Shown one piece after another: positions 24,906 to 38,935 of a stretch of 64,000 nucleotides of DNA. The first letter of the stretch is position 1; each line of letters opens with the position of its first letter. This stretch comes from Arthonia radiata (taxonomy: Eukaryota > Ascomycota > Arthoniomycetes > Arthoniales > Arthoniaceae). The stretch covers positions 1,054,001 to 1,118,000 of the forward strand of contig PSQN01000016.1 in NCBI GenBank assembly GCA_002989075.1. The letters are read 5' to 3'. Made by a program: the position numbers and the translations under genes. Below the pieces are notes generated by a model that ran no database searches, had not been told where the DNA came from, and saw only the letters and a list, made by a program, of their open reading frames with translations.

Positions 24906-27900
24906 CTAAGTAGATAGAGCTATAGAGCTAAGACTTGTCTATATATAATATAAGTATTCTATATCTAAATACTATACCTAATTCTACTTATAATTTTATT
25001 ATAATAAGTATAAAAGAAAGACTTTAAAGAGAGCTCTTTACTACAGTAGTTTTTATAAAAGTATAATATTATTTAGGCTATAGATATATATAATAAGATA
25101 AATATAATAGATATAATATATACTAAGCTTTCTATTATTATACGGATTATAGTTTTTATAAATTTAGGTTAATCTTACCTGTTATTAAATATGTACTAGG
25201 TTATCTTAACCCTAACTTATAGAAACTATTACCTATATATTATATAATAGAATAGTAGAGCTATATAGAGCTAAGACTAAAATATACTAAGCTCTAATTT
25301 TAAAACTATAGCTTCTTTATTTATTACTAATACTACTATAAACAATAGAAATAAGAACTAATAGAACTAATAGAAATATAAGAAATATTAGAAATATAAA
25401 AATAATAAAGTTATTAGAATTATTAGAAATACTAGAATTGGTAGTAGAAATAATAATAAGAAATTATAGTAGAAATAGTAATAGACTATATAATAGAAAC
25501 AATAGTAGAAATAGTAATATATTTAGTAGTAAAAATAGAAATAGAAAGAGTAGTTAAGATAGTAATAGTACTAGAAGATAAATTATTAAAATTATAAAAG
25601 TAATAATAGCTATCTATATTATTATTATCTAGAAACTTAAAATAGTAAAAATATAGATTGAAACTTATATAGAGATCTTTAGATAGGTCTATCTTATTAA
25701 GTATTAAAAGTTTATTTAGTAATTAAATATAATATCTACTAACAATCTAAATTACGCTTAAATAATCTTATCTATTCTACTATATTAAGATAAGGGCTTA
25801 AAATTTATTAATATTTTAAGAATCTTTTGACTATAACTTTTTATATTATTAATAGATAGATAGTTATAAGGATAATAATAGTCTAATCTTAATAATATCT
25901 TGCTCTATTTAAATAATAGATTTTCTTTTAGATAGTTACTCCTATTATTAGTATAGTTAAGCTTAAGATAGTATATTAAGAATTTATAGATACTAAAGTT
26001 CTACTTTAATCTTAACTTATATACTAGCTATAGTACGCTTTAGTATAGCTATAGTACTATAGTATCTATATTTAGAAAGGCTTAGTATCTAGGTTTTATT
26101 TATAGAATAATTATAGTATTTCTAATCTACTACTAATACTAATTATTATTATTTTAAATATATTTTTTAACTAATTTAAATTTTAAGATACTAGTATTCT
26201 TTATTAATTTATAAAGTTCTATAAGAAACCTTATTACTAAGAATATTGCGTAGCTTATATCTTTACTATATTAGTACTATAGAATTAATAATTCTAGCTA
26301 ACATAATAGAAATACTAAAAAGTATTAATAAAGCTATAAAGTTAGGCCTATTAAAGCTTCTCTTAAATAAAGAAAATTTTTAATATAATATATATTATTA
26401 CTAAAGCTAGTAAAGATATAATACTATAATTATTTTATCTATATATATAGAATAGATACTATAGTTATATTTTAGTAATAATAGTAGTATATAGCTAGTA
26501 TATTACTATCCTTTTTTATAATTAATTTCCTATTATAAGGCCTTTTATATTAAGCTACACTATATAGAGAGCTAATAGGTATTACTATATAACGTTTATA
26601 GTCTATATATTACTATCCTTTTAAAGTATTACTTTAAAACTAAGAAGTATATATTTTATTAACTTAAAAACTTTTAAAATTAAAGCTCTAAAGCGTATTA
26701 AATATAAGTTTTAAATTCTTTAGTTCTTTCTAAATAGAAAAGACTATATTTAATCTTTATTATAGAAAATAGTGTCTTTTAAACTCTATACTAAGTACTA
26801 AATTATATTAATTTAAAAGACCTTACTATAGATAATATTTTTAATTTTACTCTAGTTATTATAATAGTTATATAGTAATATAATCTTAATACTACTAAAG
26901 CTAGTTATTCTTAAAAAGGCTATATAGAGCTAACTATAGAAGAAGACAAAGCAATCTAAAATTATACTAACTTACTATAGTAATTGTCTCTAAGCCTTAT
27001 TAATTATTATAGTAAAGGTAAGCTTAATTAGAAATTACTCTTAAATAAAGCTTACTATATAGCGACTTTTAAAAGATAAAGATATTAAGATTCTAGAAAG
27101 TAGCTATATCTTACTAATATAGAGCCTTAATAGAATTATAGCTTTAAAAAGATATTACTTAATTAAGATAAGTCTTATTTTAGTACTATTATAAAGATTA
27201 GTAGTAGAATTAAGATTATAAAAAAGGATTACTAAAGCTTTTATTTTAAGATATAGGTTATATAGCGGTATACTTAGAAATAACTAACTATTTAGAAATT
27301 TAAATAAGTAATACTTAATGTTATTATTAATAAAAGGTTAATTATAGAACTTTATTATTGTCTTTAATATTGTTATTCGCTATAAAAGCTTCTTATTAAG
27401 CTTATGAATAGTTAATAAATTCTATATAACTAGAAGAACTTTTTAGGTAATTTACTTATTATTAATATTTTATAGTAAAAGTTCTAGTTATAGAAAGATA
27501 ATCTATATTAGCTTTACTTTATTATCCTTATTACTATTACTTTATACTATATTTATAGTTTTCTATATAGTTATACTATTTAATTTAGTAAACTTACTTA
27601 GCTATAGTAGTATAGTAACAAACTTATTTAGTGAATACTATTCTAATTTAGTAAGTTCAAGCTACTTTAAATATATATTCTTTCTAAATTCTAAAATAGT
27701 TATAGTACTTTAGTAAGTAGTAAACTTAATATATAACTAAATAATCTAAATACAGATTTTATTAGAAATAATAAGGGGAATTCACTAAGAATTACTATAT
27801 AATACTACTGTTTTACTATTAAAGAGGCGGTTATTCTTTATAAGATTCTATATAGTATAGTTAATAGCGTTAACAGTATATTAATAAGCTATTACTACCC

Positions 27901-30900
27901 TCTTGTAGATAATTATCTATATCTTTTATAATAACTTTACTTAACTTATTTATATACTAATATTATATTAAGAAGACGTACTAAGCTTTTTAATTAGAAT
28001 TTTAAACTTTAAATATACTGTTTAGCTATTAATAAGAAGTATAGCGATAATTTTAGTTAATACTACTATAAGTATAATATACTTAGCTAAATATAGTCTT
28101 AATAATATATAATTTTTTATAAACGTCTTACTAGTATTGTTAAAGCTCTATAAGAAGAATATCTTTAGCTTTTTTACTAATATAGTATCTATAATTATAG
28201 TTATAGTATATTATTAATCTATATTACTTATTGTATTAGTCTTAGTAGCGTTAATAGTCTCTTATAGTTTAGTTTTATTATAATTAAGCTTATTATTTAG
28301 AAGAAAATTATAGTTCTTATATATAATTATTAAATAATTATTATTTAGCTTTAAGAAGCTAAATTTATATAAATTTTATTTTTAATACTATAAAAGAAGC
28401 TATAAATTATAAAGAGCTAAAAAAGGTATTAATATTTATGAAATTATTAATATAGTAAAGAGAATAGATAAGAAGATACTTATAGTTATTAAATAATTAT
28501 AGCTTAATTTTTTTTGAAAAGCTAAAAAATTAGCTAACTTATACTAAATAAAAATTATTATAAAGAGACGCTATAGAGCTTTACTACTAAATATCTTATT
28601 AGCTTTATTTAGTATCTTCTTTTATTACTTATTATTCTTTATTAAGCTATAAATTAACGCTATTCTATAGTATAACTTATAAATAATACTATTAAAGCTT
28701 TTAATATTAGTTTAGCTATAAAGCTTTAGTATGTATATAAAAATTAGTTATAAATAATATATAACTAATAATATTACTTATTTAAATATATAAAAGCTAC
28801 TACTTTTAGTTATTGTACTACTAAAACTTATTAATTAAGCTTTAATATAAGATTAGCTATAGCTTTAGCTTTCTTTTTTTAATTTTATCTATCTTTAAAT
28901 TAGTAATATTAAATTTAAAGTCTTTATTTATAGTAGTACGCTTGTTAATCTATATCTACTTTATTAGTTTAGTATAGTAGCTAGTTACTATTCGCTACTC
29001 TATTATTTATTTATTACTATTATTATTTTAGTATACTATTTACTAGTTCTCTATATATATATTTAGCTAGTTAACTATAAAATATTTCTTATATATATAG
29101 AATTAAAATATATACTAAAAGTACTTAAAAAAGCTTAGCTAGTATATATTAATATATATCTTAATTTTATTAATATTACCTTATTTAAGAGCTTTTAGTT
29201 AAACTATAATTTAATTACTACTTTTATATATATACTTATAGAGATACTTAAATAAATTAACTATTACTACTACTTTAATATTAATATATATACCATACTT
29301 TTTAAAAAGATCAAAGTTATATATAATAATATTTTTATTAGTATAAATAAATTTACTTATTTTTACTATATAGCTATTATACTATTAATACTAAATAAAA
29401 TAGAAATTATTAGTAAATACTAATTTTTTCAGTAAATATCCCAAAAGAATATATATAGTAAGTAATTTTTTTTGTTTTACATATATATATATAGTATTTC
29501 TTAATATAAAGTTTATATTTCTTATATAATATTAACTAGTTAATATTAGTAAAGAGATAAGACTTTTAAATAGAATTAGAAATCTTAGTATAAATAAGAA
29601 TAATAAGTACATAGTAATAGAAAAGACTGTACTTTTAAAATTTAATTATACTATAATATATAATAACTACTTTTAATACTTTCTTTTTAAAAATATTATA
29701 CTTTAGACTTTTTAACTTTAATTAAAATATATAAATAATTTAAAATTTTAGCTACTTAAAGGTATTTTAGCTAAAAAGTAGCTTATATATAATTTTAATT
29801 TAATTTTAATTATAAATAAATATAATAAAGAAGTTAAGACTACTATATATATTAATAATAGTTATATTATTATAATAATACTTAGTTATATTATATAGTA
29901 ATTTACTATAAAATATTAATAGTATAATTTACTTACTAATCTTTTATATTTAGTTAATAATAGTATTATTAGTTAGAAAGTTAGCTACTCTTTAATATAG
30001 TTTAGTATAAATATTCTTCTAGTAATAGAGTAAAAAGATAAGCTATTAATCTTTAATAAAAGCGTTAATATTAATAGTAAGCTTCTATATTAAAGATTCT
30101 ATATAAAGAATCAAGTTAAATTTATCTTAATCTTACTTAAAGAGTATAGCGTACTAAAGTATAGAAAAGATTTTTTTAGTACTAGTTCTCTTTTAGTAGC
30201 GTAGATACCTATCTTTATTTTTATTCTTTATAAAGCTATTTCTCTATATACTAGGGTTCTAGCTGACCTTACTATATAGAAATAAAAGAGAATACTATAA
30301 AGTAAAGTAGCTAAAATAAAACTTCTTAATATACTAATATCTGTCTATTCAATATTAAATAATTATTTTATATAATGTAGTACTATACTTAATAGTATTA
30401 AAATTAATAGTTATAGTAATAGACTTATTAATAGACTTACTATAATAGCATTAATTTTTAAAATTTAAGTTATATAGCTTTAGTTATAAAGCTATTATCT
30501 TATCTTATTAAATTTATTTACTACAGCTATAAAGTATATAAACGTAGAAATAGTACTTTATTAGTAGTACTACTATTTATTATAATATCTATAAATTATA
30601 ATAATTAAGAATCTTTATTTATAGCTTCTTTTACTTTATAAAGCTATTATATAGATAAAGTTAAAGAAATACTAGATTTCTATTGAAAGCAAAAGTAATA
30701 ATTTAATATAGTAATAAAATTTACCTTAAATTTAAAAAATAAAGAGACTAATATTACTACTACGCTAATTCTCTTTAAAACCTATAAATATAAAGAAAAA
30801 GCTAGTGTTTTAATAATAAATTAACTAAAGAAATTTATAGAATTAAGCTATATATACTATCTTACTATACTATACTTGAGTTTTAATAAAAGACTATATA

Positions 30901-31850
30901 AAGACTTAAAGTATAACTAGCTAGAAGGGAAATATAAAACTATATCTTTATTATAATAAATATTTCTAAAATTGATATAAATAGAATTTTTATACTTATT
31001 AAAATTTTTATTATTTATCTCATTTAGTTAGTAGAACGCTTTATAAAATTAATAGAGAATATTTATATAGTAAAGAATATAATAAATATTACTATACGGT
31101 AGGCTATATATAGTATACTTATAAATAGAGACAATCTATTTATTTAGAGCGTTAATATAATAGATATACTGCTATATATAGTTATATAGAGTTTAAATAT
31201 ATAGATAATTCTATTAAAGCTATTATAGCTTATTTTAGAATATAAAATAAATATTATTAATATTTTATTTTTACTATTTATATCGTTAAATTCATTTTTA
31301 ATATTATCAATAGCTTAGCTAGCTTTCTTTAGTTATAAAACCTACTCTTCTTAATTTACTAGAACAGTCTTACTATTACTAGTATCTTATAAAAAAGAAA
31401 AGGACGTATAGTATTAAGTTAGTAATTTACTTACTAAGCCCTCTTTAAATATCTATATATATAGTATAATCTTAAGTAAATAAAAAAGTAAGTTTAAACT
31501 AAATAACAGACTAGAGCTAAGTAGTAGTAACTATATATAATACTTAAAGAAGTAGAAGATATATAGTTAGTTAAATAATAATAGTAATAAATATAAAATT
31601 AATAATAGGCTTTATAGGCGTATATAAGAGCTTTAACTTAAAAAGAGTATATAGTAAATAATTATTTTAAAAAATTATACTATTTATAGTAAAGAAGAAA
31701 TTATAATATAGAGTTAGATGTATAGATTATATATATATATAACTGAGTTTTAGCCGTCTTTTATCTTAGTAGTAAAACATTTTAATAGAAAAACTTGGTT
31801 TAAAAGCAATGTACCACTAAAATTAAGTATATCTTTATTATAATAGACAT
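24906..31850. other. AT-rich RIP DNA between the inverted-repeat arms
   Basis: No identifiable gene. From about 25330 to 25560 the + strand is strongly purine-biased (AATAGAA-like and AGTAGAAAT-like units), which would be a Gln/Asn/Arg-rich low-complexity stretch if read as protein before CAG-to-TAG change. The + strand from 25.6 to 27.1 kb has long stretches broken only by TAA and TAG and may be old coding DNA, but no family was recognised. Confidence 0.5.
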
Positions 31851-32370
31851 AAAAGATATATATCTAGTAACTATGTTATTAGATCTAATAGAATAGTAGA
31901 TATTACTACTAGATATACTAGCTACTTTAAGCTCTATAGAATCTAAAATCTCTTAAGGCTTAGATATAGTTACTAAAAAGATAGATTAATTAGCTAAGTA
32001 TAGTATAAGTATTATGCAATATATAAGAGACTAGGCTTCCTATTTAGATAAAAATAATAATATTAAAAAGACTAGCTCTAGAGACAAAATAACATAAATA
32101 GCTTAATCTAATTTATAATCTATCTACTAGCCTAATTAAGCCTTGTTCTAATCTAGAAGATAATCTAGAAGATAATCTAGAAGAATAAAATTTAAAAGAT
32201 TAATTAACTATATTAGTTCTTAGTTCTAATCTAGATAATAAAAGTAGTAAAAATAACTTATCCACTAGTACTATAGGTTCCAATAGATCTAGTAAATCTA
32301 GATCTAGTAAAACTATAACTAGATCTACTAGATTAGTTTTAGATACTATAAAGAATTCTACTACTGATTA
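31850..32370 (+). repeat. Degenerate direct repeat, copy 1 (RS-rich coding-like)
   Basis: It resembles 33020-33560 in order. Both copies share a block like TAGTTACTAAAAAGA, a block ATCTATCTACTAGCCTAATTAAGCC, and a tail of TCTAGATCTAGTAAA-like units that would read Arg-Ser repeats. A 13-bp unit based on AATCTAGAAGAT is repeated three times near 32151-32190. The family is unknown. Confidence 0.6.
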
Positions 32371-33019
32371 ATAAATTTAATCTGATATAGTACAGCTAGG
32401 GCTAGGTATCTTAATTATATAAATAATCTTAAATTTTTTTCTAGACTTGTTATTTAATGATATATTAAATTAGAATATAAGAAAAATAAGAGATACTTAA
32501 ATCAATCTTACATTTAAATGTATTAATTTATTTCACTATATAAATTTTAAATAGTAGATTTTGAAACTTTTAGTACTAGTATAGAGTTTAATATAGTATC
32601 TGAATGTAATATAAAACTCTTTTATTTTTAGAAATTTCAGTATAGATTAATCTTAATAAGTTAGCTATATATATATTCTAAACTAAACTAAACTAATTTA
32701 GATTCAAGTAGGTTAGATATAAATTGGGTATATTTAGATATCTAGATAGATAAGCTACAAGATATAATTATTTATCTAGTATAAAGAATTTTCTAAGTAG
32801 AGCTAGTAATTATATTGTTAAATTCAATAGATTTATAAATAGTAGTTCTAGTATTACTAGATCTAATCTAGATAACATTAGTTATAACTATTATATATAT
32901 ATAGTAATAAAGAAGATGATAATAAGATTAAATATATTTCTAAAGCTCTAAGGTACTAAAATTATATAACTTCAATTATGTTAATTCTCTAGAGTACTAA
33001 TAGCTAGAGAAAGTAAAAG

Positions 33020-33560
33020 ATTCTATTTAAATTTATTTAGTATTAATATACTTAGCTATACTAGCTACTTCAGCTCCTATACGTTTAAATCTAAATAAAT
33101 ATAGTTACTAAAAAGAGAAATTAATTAGCTAAGAATAGTATAAGTATCATACTATATCTAAAAAATTAGGCTTCTTAGAAAAATAGAAATATTAGCTTAA
33201 TCTAATCATAATAGCTCTTAACTAACAGAGAATCTATCTACTAGCCTAATTAAGCCTGGTTTAAATCTAGAGAATAATCTAAAAAACAAGATTAATCTAC
33301 TATATTAGTTCTTAGCCCTAATCGAAACAATAATAGTAGTAAGAATAGTTTAGCTACTAATATTAGATATTCTAATAGATTTAGTAAATATAGGTCTAGT
33401 AAGCTTAGATCTAGTATTTCTAGGTTTTCAAAGTCTATATATAAATCTAGATATAAATCTAGATATTAATCTAGATATAAATCCAGATATAAATCTAGAT
33501 ATAAATCTACTATTTGAGTTCTAGATACTATAGAAACTACTTTTAGTACTAAATAATAGA
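33020..33560 (+). repeat. Degenerate direct repeat, copy 2 (RS-rich coding-like)
   Basis: Paralogous to 31850-32370 over the same block order. It ends in a tandem array and is followed, like copy 1, by an ACTATAGA-like stretch. A duplicated gag-like or RS-domain coding segment is possible but unproven. Confidence 0.6.
33441..33508 (+). repeat. 12-bp tandem array, ATAAATCTAGAT unit
   Basis: Five to six copies of ATAAATCTAGAT with single substitutions (one ATTAATCTAGAT and one ATAAATCCAGAT). Read in frame it alternates Ser and Arg-derived codons. Confidence 0.8.
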
Positions 33561-34069
33561 TATAGTTTTCTATATATAAGGTAAGCTAAGTTAATTTTAT
33601 TTTACTAATAAAATTATATATAGCTAGAAAGATCTAACTTATCTAGATTTTCTTATATATTTCATGAACAGTAATTTATATAAGCTCTGAATAAGTAATA
33701 CTTAATTATGATTAGAAGTTAGGATTTAAAGATTAATTTAGTTAAGCAGTAAGATCTAGAATTTTAATTAGCACTATTAAATTCTAGAGAGTAGTTATCT
33801 AAATAAAAACAACTATATTTAATAAATAATCTAGATCTAAACTAGAACCAAACTAACAAATTAGCCTACTATACAATCTATACTAAATGATTGAAAAATT
33901 AAATTAATTAATATCAAAGTAGATTATCAGAACTTATTTCTATACTGCTCCTATCTAGTCTTAATTTTAAGCTAACTAGAATAGATCTTATTAATAAATA
34001 TAATCTAACTTTTAAAATAACTATAACATTATAAAATATACTAATAGAAAATTATATAGATATTTAAAC

Positions 34070-34958
34070 TACTATACTATAATAGATATAGAACAGTTTT
34101 AAAACTAGATAAATCTTATAGCCGCTACTCGTACTAAAATTCTAATTCCTACTAAAAATCTAGTTATTATAGTTATAATCATTATAATTATAGTAGTAAT
34201 AAGATCTAATCTAGTCTTACTACTATATTATAACTATATTATAACTTTATATTAAATAAACAACCCGCTACCAGTCTAACTCTACTTAAGACTTAGATTT
34301 TTATCTAGTTTAGCTATAGATAGCGGTCGCAAGATCTAGAGCTTATAACTTTATTCTTATTTCTAAGTCTAGCTTAGGTACTTAGTTACTATATTAGGTA
34401 GTAGAATACCTTCCTATAGTAGAATTTAATGTTAATTTTCAACAACTAAGAGTTCTTACTCTAGCGCTACTATCTAGTAAGATAGCTTTAGATTACTAGA
34501 TAGCTACTTCCTTTTTAGGCTAGGGCTTTATGACCCTAGCGTAACTTTCTAAAAGATATTTCTATTTAGTTTTATATTAGTTTTATATTACTTAGATTAT
34601 ATAGAACTAGATCTTACAATTACTACTAGAATTAGAACTTAAATAATATTATAGATTTTTCTTTGTCTAGATATCTAGAGAAAAATAAAGATAATTTCTA
34701 GATTTAAATTTTAAATCGAAATAGAATATTATCTTATATCTAGAAGTATATTAGATTTTAATATTCTAACATATATAACTACTAATTATAAAGTATATAT
34801 AAAGACTTCTATTATTATAAATATAAAAATACTTCTAAAAACTAGGCTACTATAAATATAGTTTTAGGACTATCTATAATCTAGATTCCAACTATCTTAT
34901 AACCTTATTAAAACTATACTTTAACTGTTTCTTAACTTAGAAGAAGGCCTCTAAGGTA
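34070..34958 (+). repeat. Long direct repeat, copy 1 (about 0.9 kb)
   Basis: Collinear with 36190-37133. Shared anchors are ATAGATATAGAAC at the start, GCCGCTACTC/ACCGCTACTCC, a block near 34245-34330, GACCCTAGCGTA near 34532, and AAGGCCTCTAAGG near the end. The spacing (2.1 kb, with about 1.2 kb between) would fit LTRs of a short element, but no TG...CA ends or TSD could be confirmed. Confidence 0.65.
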
Positions 34959-36189
34959 TTTTATTTCTTTAGATAAATACAATTATCTTTTTCTTTTAGA
35001 ATATAGTTATCTAGACCTAGGTTACCTCTAAACTAGCGTAGATTCTTAGGTTAAGTTTAAATCTAGGCTAGTTTAGTTCTATATCTAACCTAGACTAATC
35101 TAGATTCGATCTAGCTAAAGAAGTTAGACTAGCTAATAATAATGTATACTAATTTATAGTAAGAATAACTAATATAAGTATAATATAAGTACAGATCAAT
35201 AGCTCAATAGTAGTAGTAGCTATAAAATTTAAATTTAAACTAAAACTTAAGCTTAGTATTAGATTTATGAATTATACTTTAAGATATCATCTTTAGTTAG
35301 AAAGAATGCATAATTATATAAGTATAATTTATTACTAATTTAAAGAATAACTAGATTATATAAAGTATTCTTCTAGCTTATAGTAAGTACTATAAAGTAT
35401 TAAGAGTCTAGAGAGATAATATTTCTAATTAATATATTCTATAAAGCTCTAAGAAATTTCTCTATTACTACTAAGACGCTCCAGATAATATTATAGTCTG
35501 TATTAGAATATATTAAAGCTTTACTATAGTTGAAAGCTTCTATAATCTACTACTTAAGGTAAGTAAACTCTCTACTAGTATATATAGTATTTTTCTACTA
35601 TTAGTAGGTAAAGCTAGTATTATAAAGAATATACTTATCTTTCTAGATAAAGGTTAAACATACTATAGAGTCTTTATCTTTGAAATAGTAGTAAAGACTC
35701 TTAAATACATTCTTAAATATTTAATTATCTATATAGTAGTATTAGTACTAGAGGTAATAGTGGGGTAGAATCTTATATCTAAAAAACTTATAATTATAGT
35801 TTAAAATAGTAATATTAATATTACTAGATATCTACTCTTACTTCTCTATCTAGCTATTATTTAGTACTATTAAGAGCTATTTATATATCTACTCTTAGAG
35901 ATAAATAGCTAACTCTATAAATATCTCTAAGATCTCTTTAAGCGGTATCTAGTACAATAGTAGCTACTTAGCCTCTTATTTAGCTAAATTATTCTATTTT
36001 TTATCTTAATTAAGAAAGTAAGAGTAAGACTAGATAAGGCTCTACTAGGCTTATATACTTTTCCTATTACTATACTTAGTATTACTATAATATTCTTAAG
36101 ACTAGAAATAATATAGTTAGAATCTATATCTTATAGCCTATTCTATAGGTTAAGATACTATTAATATACTATTATAATATTATTATAAT

Positions 36190-37133
36190 ACTCTACTAAA
36201 ATAGATATAGAACGGTTTTAATACTAAATAAATACTATATTAGAATAAACTTATATATTTAGATCTTATAACCGCTACTCCTACTAAAATATTGGTTTTT
36301 ACTAATAATCTATTTATGATAGTTATTATTATTACAATTATAGTAGAAATAAGATATAATCTAGTTTTACTACTATATTATAGCTATATTATAACCTTAT
36401 ATTAAATAAATAACCTAAGACTAGTCTAACTCTAATTAAGATTTAAATTTTTATCTAATTCTAGTAGTAGTAGTAGCGGTTATAAGATTAAAAAATTAAA
36501 GCTTTACTTTTTTATATCTAAGTGTATCTTAGCTAGCTAGTTACTATACCAGACAGTAGAATATATTTCTATACTAGATTTTAGCTTAGATTCTAAAAAA
36601 CTAAAAAGATTTTTTTCTAGTATTATTAATCACTAAGATAGCCTTAGATTACTAGATAGCTACTTCTTCTTTAAGATAGGGTTGAATAACCCTAGCGTAG
36701 CTTACTAAAATAGCTTTATATCTAGTTTTGTATTAGTATTATATTATCTATATTATATAAACCTAGATCTTATAACTACTACTAAATTTTTAATAAAAAT
36801 AAAATCTTAAATATATATTAATCTAGATACCTAGAAGATAACCTAGATATACTCTTAGTTTTAAACTTATTTATATATACTAGTAGATTATATAGCTATA
36901 CTTATACTTAGAACTATTATAAAAATATATTTAGAAGCTAAATATATAGTATATATAGAACCTTATATTTTTCTAGATATAGACCTAATCTTAGAAACTA
37001 TTCTAGTAATAGTATAGTTTTAGTACCCTTTATAATCTAGATTTCTACTATTAAAATACTAATAACTTTATTAAAACTTTTTTAGTACTGTAAAATAACT
37101 ATATTTAAACTTCTTAGAGGGCCTTTAAGATAG
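36190..37133 (+). repeat. Long direct repeat, copy 2 (about 0.9 kb)
   Basis: Partner of 34070-34958, with the same block order. It ends about 50 bp before the right inverted-repeat arm begins. Confidence 0.65.
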
Positions 37134-37184
37134 TAATAGTAGTAATTGTGTATATGTCTCCATTATCTACTCTTAGATATTATA

Positions 37185-38935
37185 CTAAAAAGCCTTAATA
37201 ATAATATAGACGCGAGTACAAGTATTTATATAAGAAGTATATAATTAATTAGAACTTGTTGTATAATTATATATTAAATAAGTATTATAGCGGGTATAAA
37301 AGTATAATAAATGTATAGTATATATAATATATATACTATACTTATAAAAGTAAATAACTAGAGTAGTAAAGCCTTATAGTATTAAGAAAGTACTTAGAAT
37401 TAAAATAGTAGTATCTAGAAACTATATAGTATATTATACTATACTTAAAGCGCCCTTATAATACTATAGAGTATTAACTAGCTATAACTTACTAAGAATA
37501 TAAAGAACCTTAAAGATGCGCTCAAATATAAAAAGTATATAATAAATAGAAGAGAAGCTTTAAATAAAATAAAGTAAAGGCTCAAAAGTATAAAAAAGAT
37601 ACTAATAGTATTCTTAGTATAGCGTTTTTAGGCTATTATTATAGTATATACTCTAAGTACTAAGCTTATAAAAGTAGCTTAATAAGACTAATCTACTATA
37701 TAAATATAGATTAAAAAGATAAAATAAATAGAAAGTTAAGAGCTTCTTAAGAAAGTTTAAAAGATGATTTTAGCTACTATAGCGGTCTAAACCCTTTAAA
37801 GTAGTATTATAAAGATTATACTTTCTAATATATAAACTATACTATAAGTATAAAGAGTAGTTTTAATACTAAACTTTAAAGTTCTTTATTAAAACTTTTT
37901 AGTAAAGGTTTTAGAAGTACTACTAAGTATAAAGATTAGCTATAATAGTAAGACTATAAACATAGCTCTATAAAGAACTATTAAGTAAAGCTCTATAAAA
38001 GTGGTAGACTTTCTTTAAATAATAAGAGTAGTTTAGCTTTACTTAATACTAAAGTTAACTAACTTTTAAGAAAGTAAGAAAGATATATATAAAAGTATAA
38101 AAATATATAGCTTACTAATAGTTAATTTTCTAACTTAAACTATATAGTACTAGACTATTTAAAAGAGCCTTTTTTAAATATAAGACTCTATAATCTTAGA
38201 GTATCTAATTATATAGTTTAAATTAAAAACTACTTTAAATATTAATAGTAGAGATACTAATATTTAGTATATTACTATACTATATACTATAAATAGTATG
38301 TAAAAGTACATAATATTTAAAAGTATAGTATAAAGTATATCTTTTATATAAACTATAGTAAAAACTACTAGGCCTAATAATACTAATTATATATAGTCTT
38401 TTAGTTTTATTATAAGAAGATTTAAATATACTAAATATACCTTATAGTATAGTTATAGTATATTTAGTATATATCAGTTATATAAGTTAACTTTAAAAGG
38501 GTTATCTTTTAAATAGAAAAAAGAAAGGTAGTATACTAGTTTAAGCTAGCTTACTAAGTAGACTAACTAACCTTTCTTATTTTAGTTATAAAGAACTTAG
38601 CTTAGAAGCTACTTTTTATTAGTAGCTAATAGATATTATAGTAGAGAAAGAAGAGTATAGAGATTAACTAGGATATATAATAATAGAATACTAGGTTATA
38701 TAGTATAATTATAGAATATAAATAGAAGAATTATATAACTTTTTTTTAATTTACTTAAGAATAGTCTTATTATTATACTTTAAAAGCTAAAATAGAATAG
38801 TTATACTAAGTTAATATACTATTTAAAGCTATATAAACTTAAGTTTAACTCTAATTTACTAATAAAGATAGCTTTTTTAGTTAAATAAATATTAATAAAA
38901 AAGAGTATAGTCTCTTACTAATTTAAGCTATATAT
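37185..38935 (-). repeat. Right arm of the large inverted repeat
   Basis: Inverted partner of 22625-24905, lacking the MITE (empty site at 37834-37841). Its first 100 bases retain some CpG and GpC (for example GACGCGAGTAC near 37210), so this end is less mutated than the left arm. Coding content was not recognised. Confidence 0.75.

Noticed and set aside
33441-33508. Possible CRISPR-like array
   Set aside because: Units of 12 bp with no spacers; a simple tandem repeat in eukaryotic DNA.
34513-34540. CTAGGG...CCCTAG motif resembling telomeric repeats
   Set aside because: A single short hairpin repeated once in the direct repeat near 36676; there is no tandem TTAGGG array.
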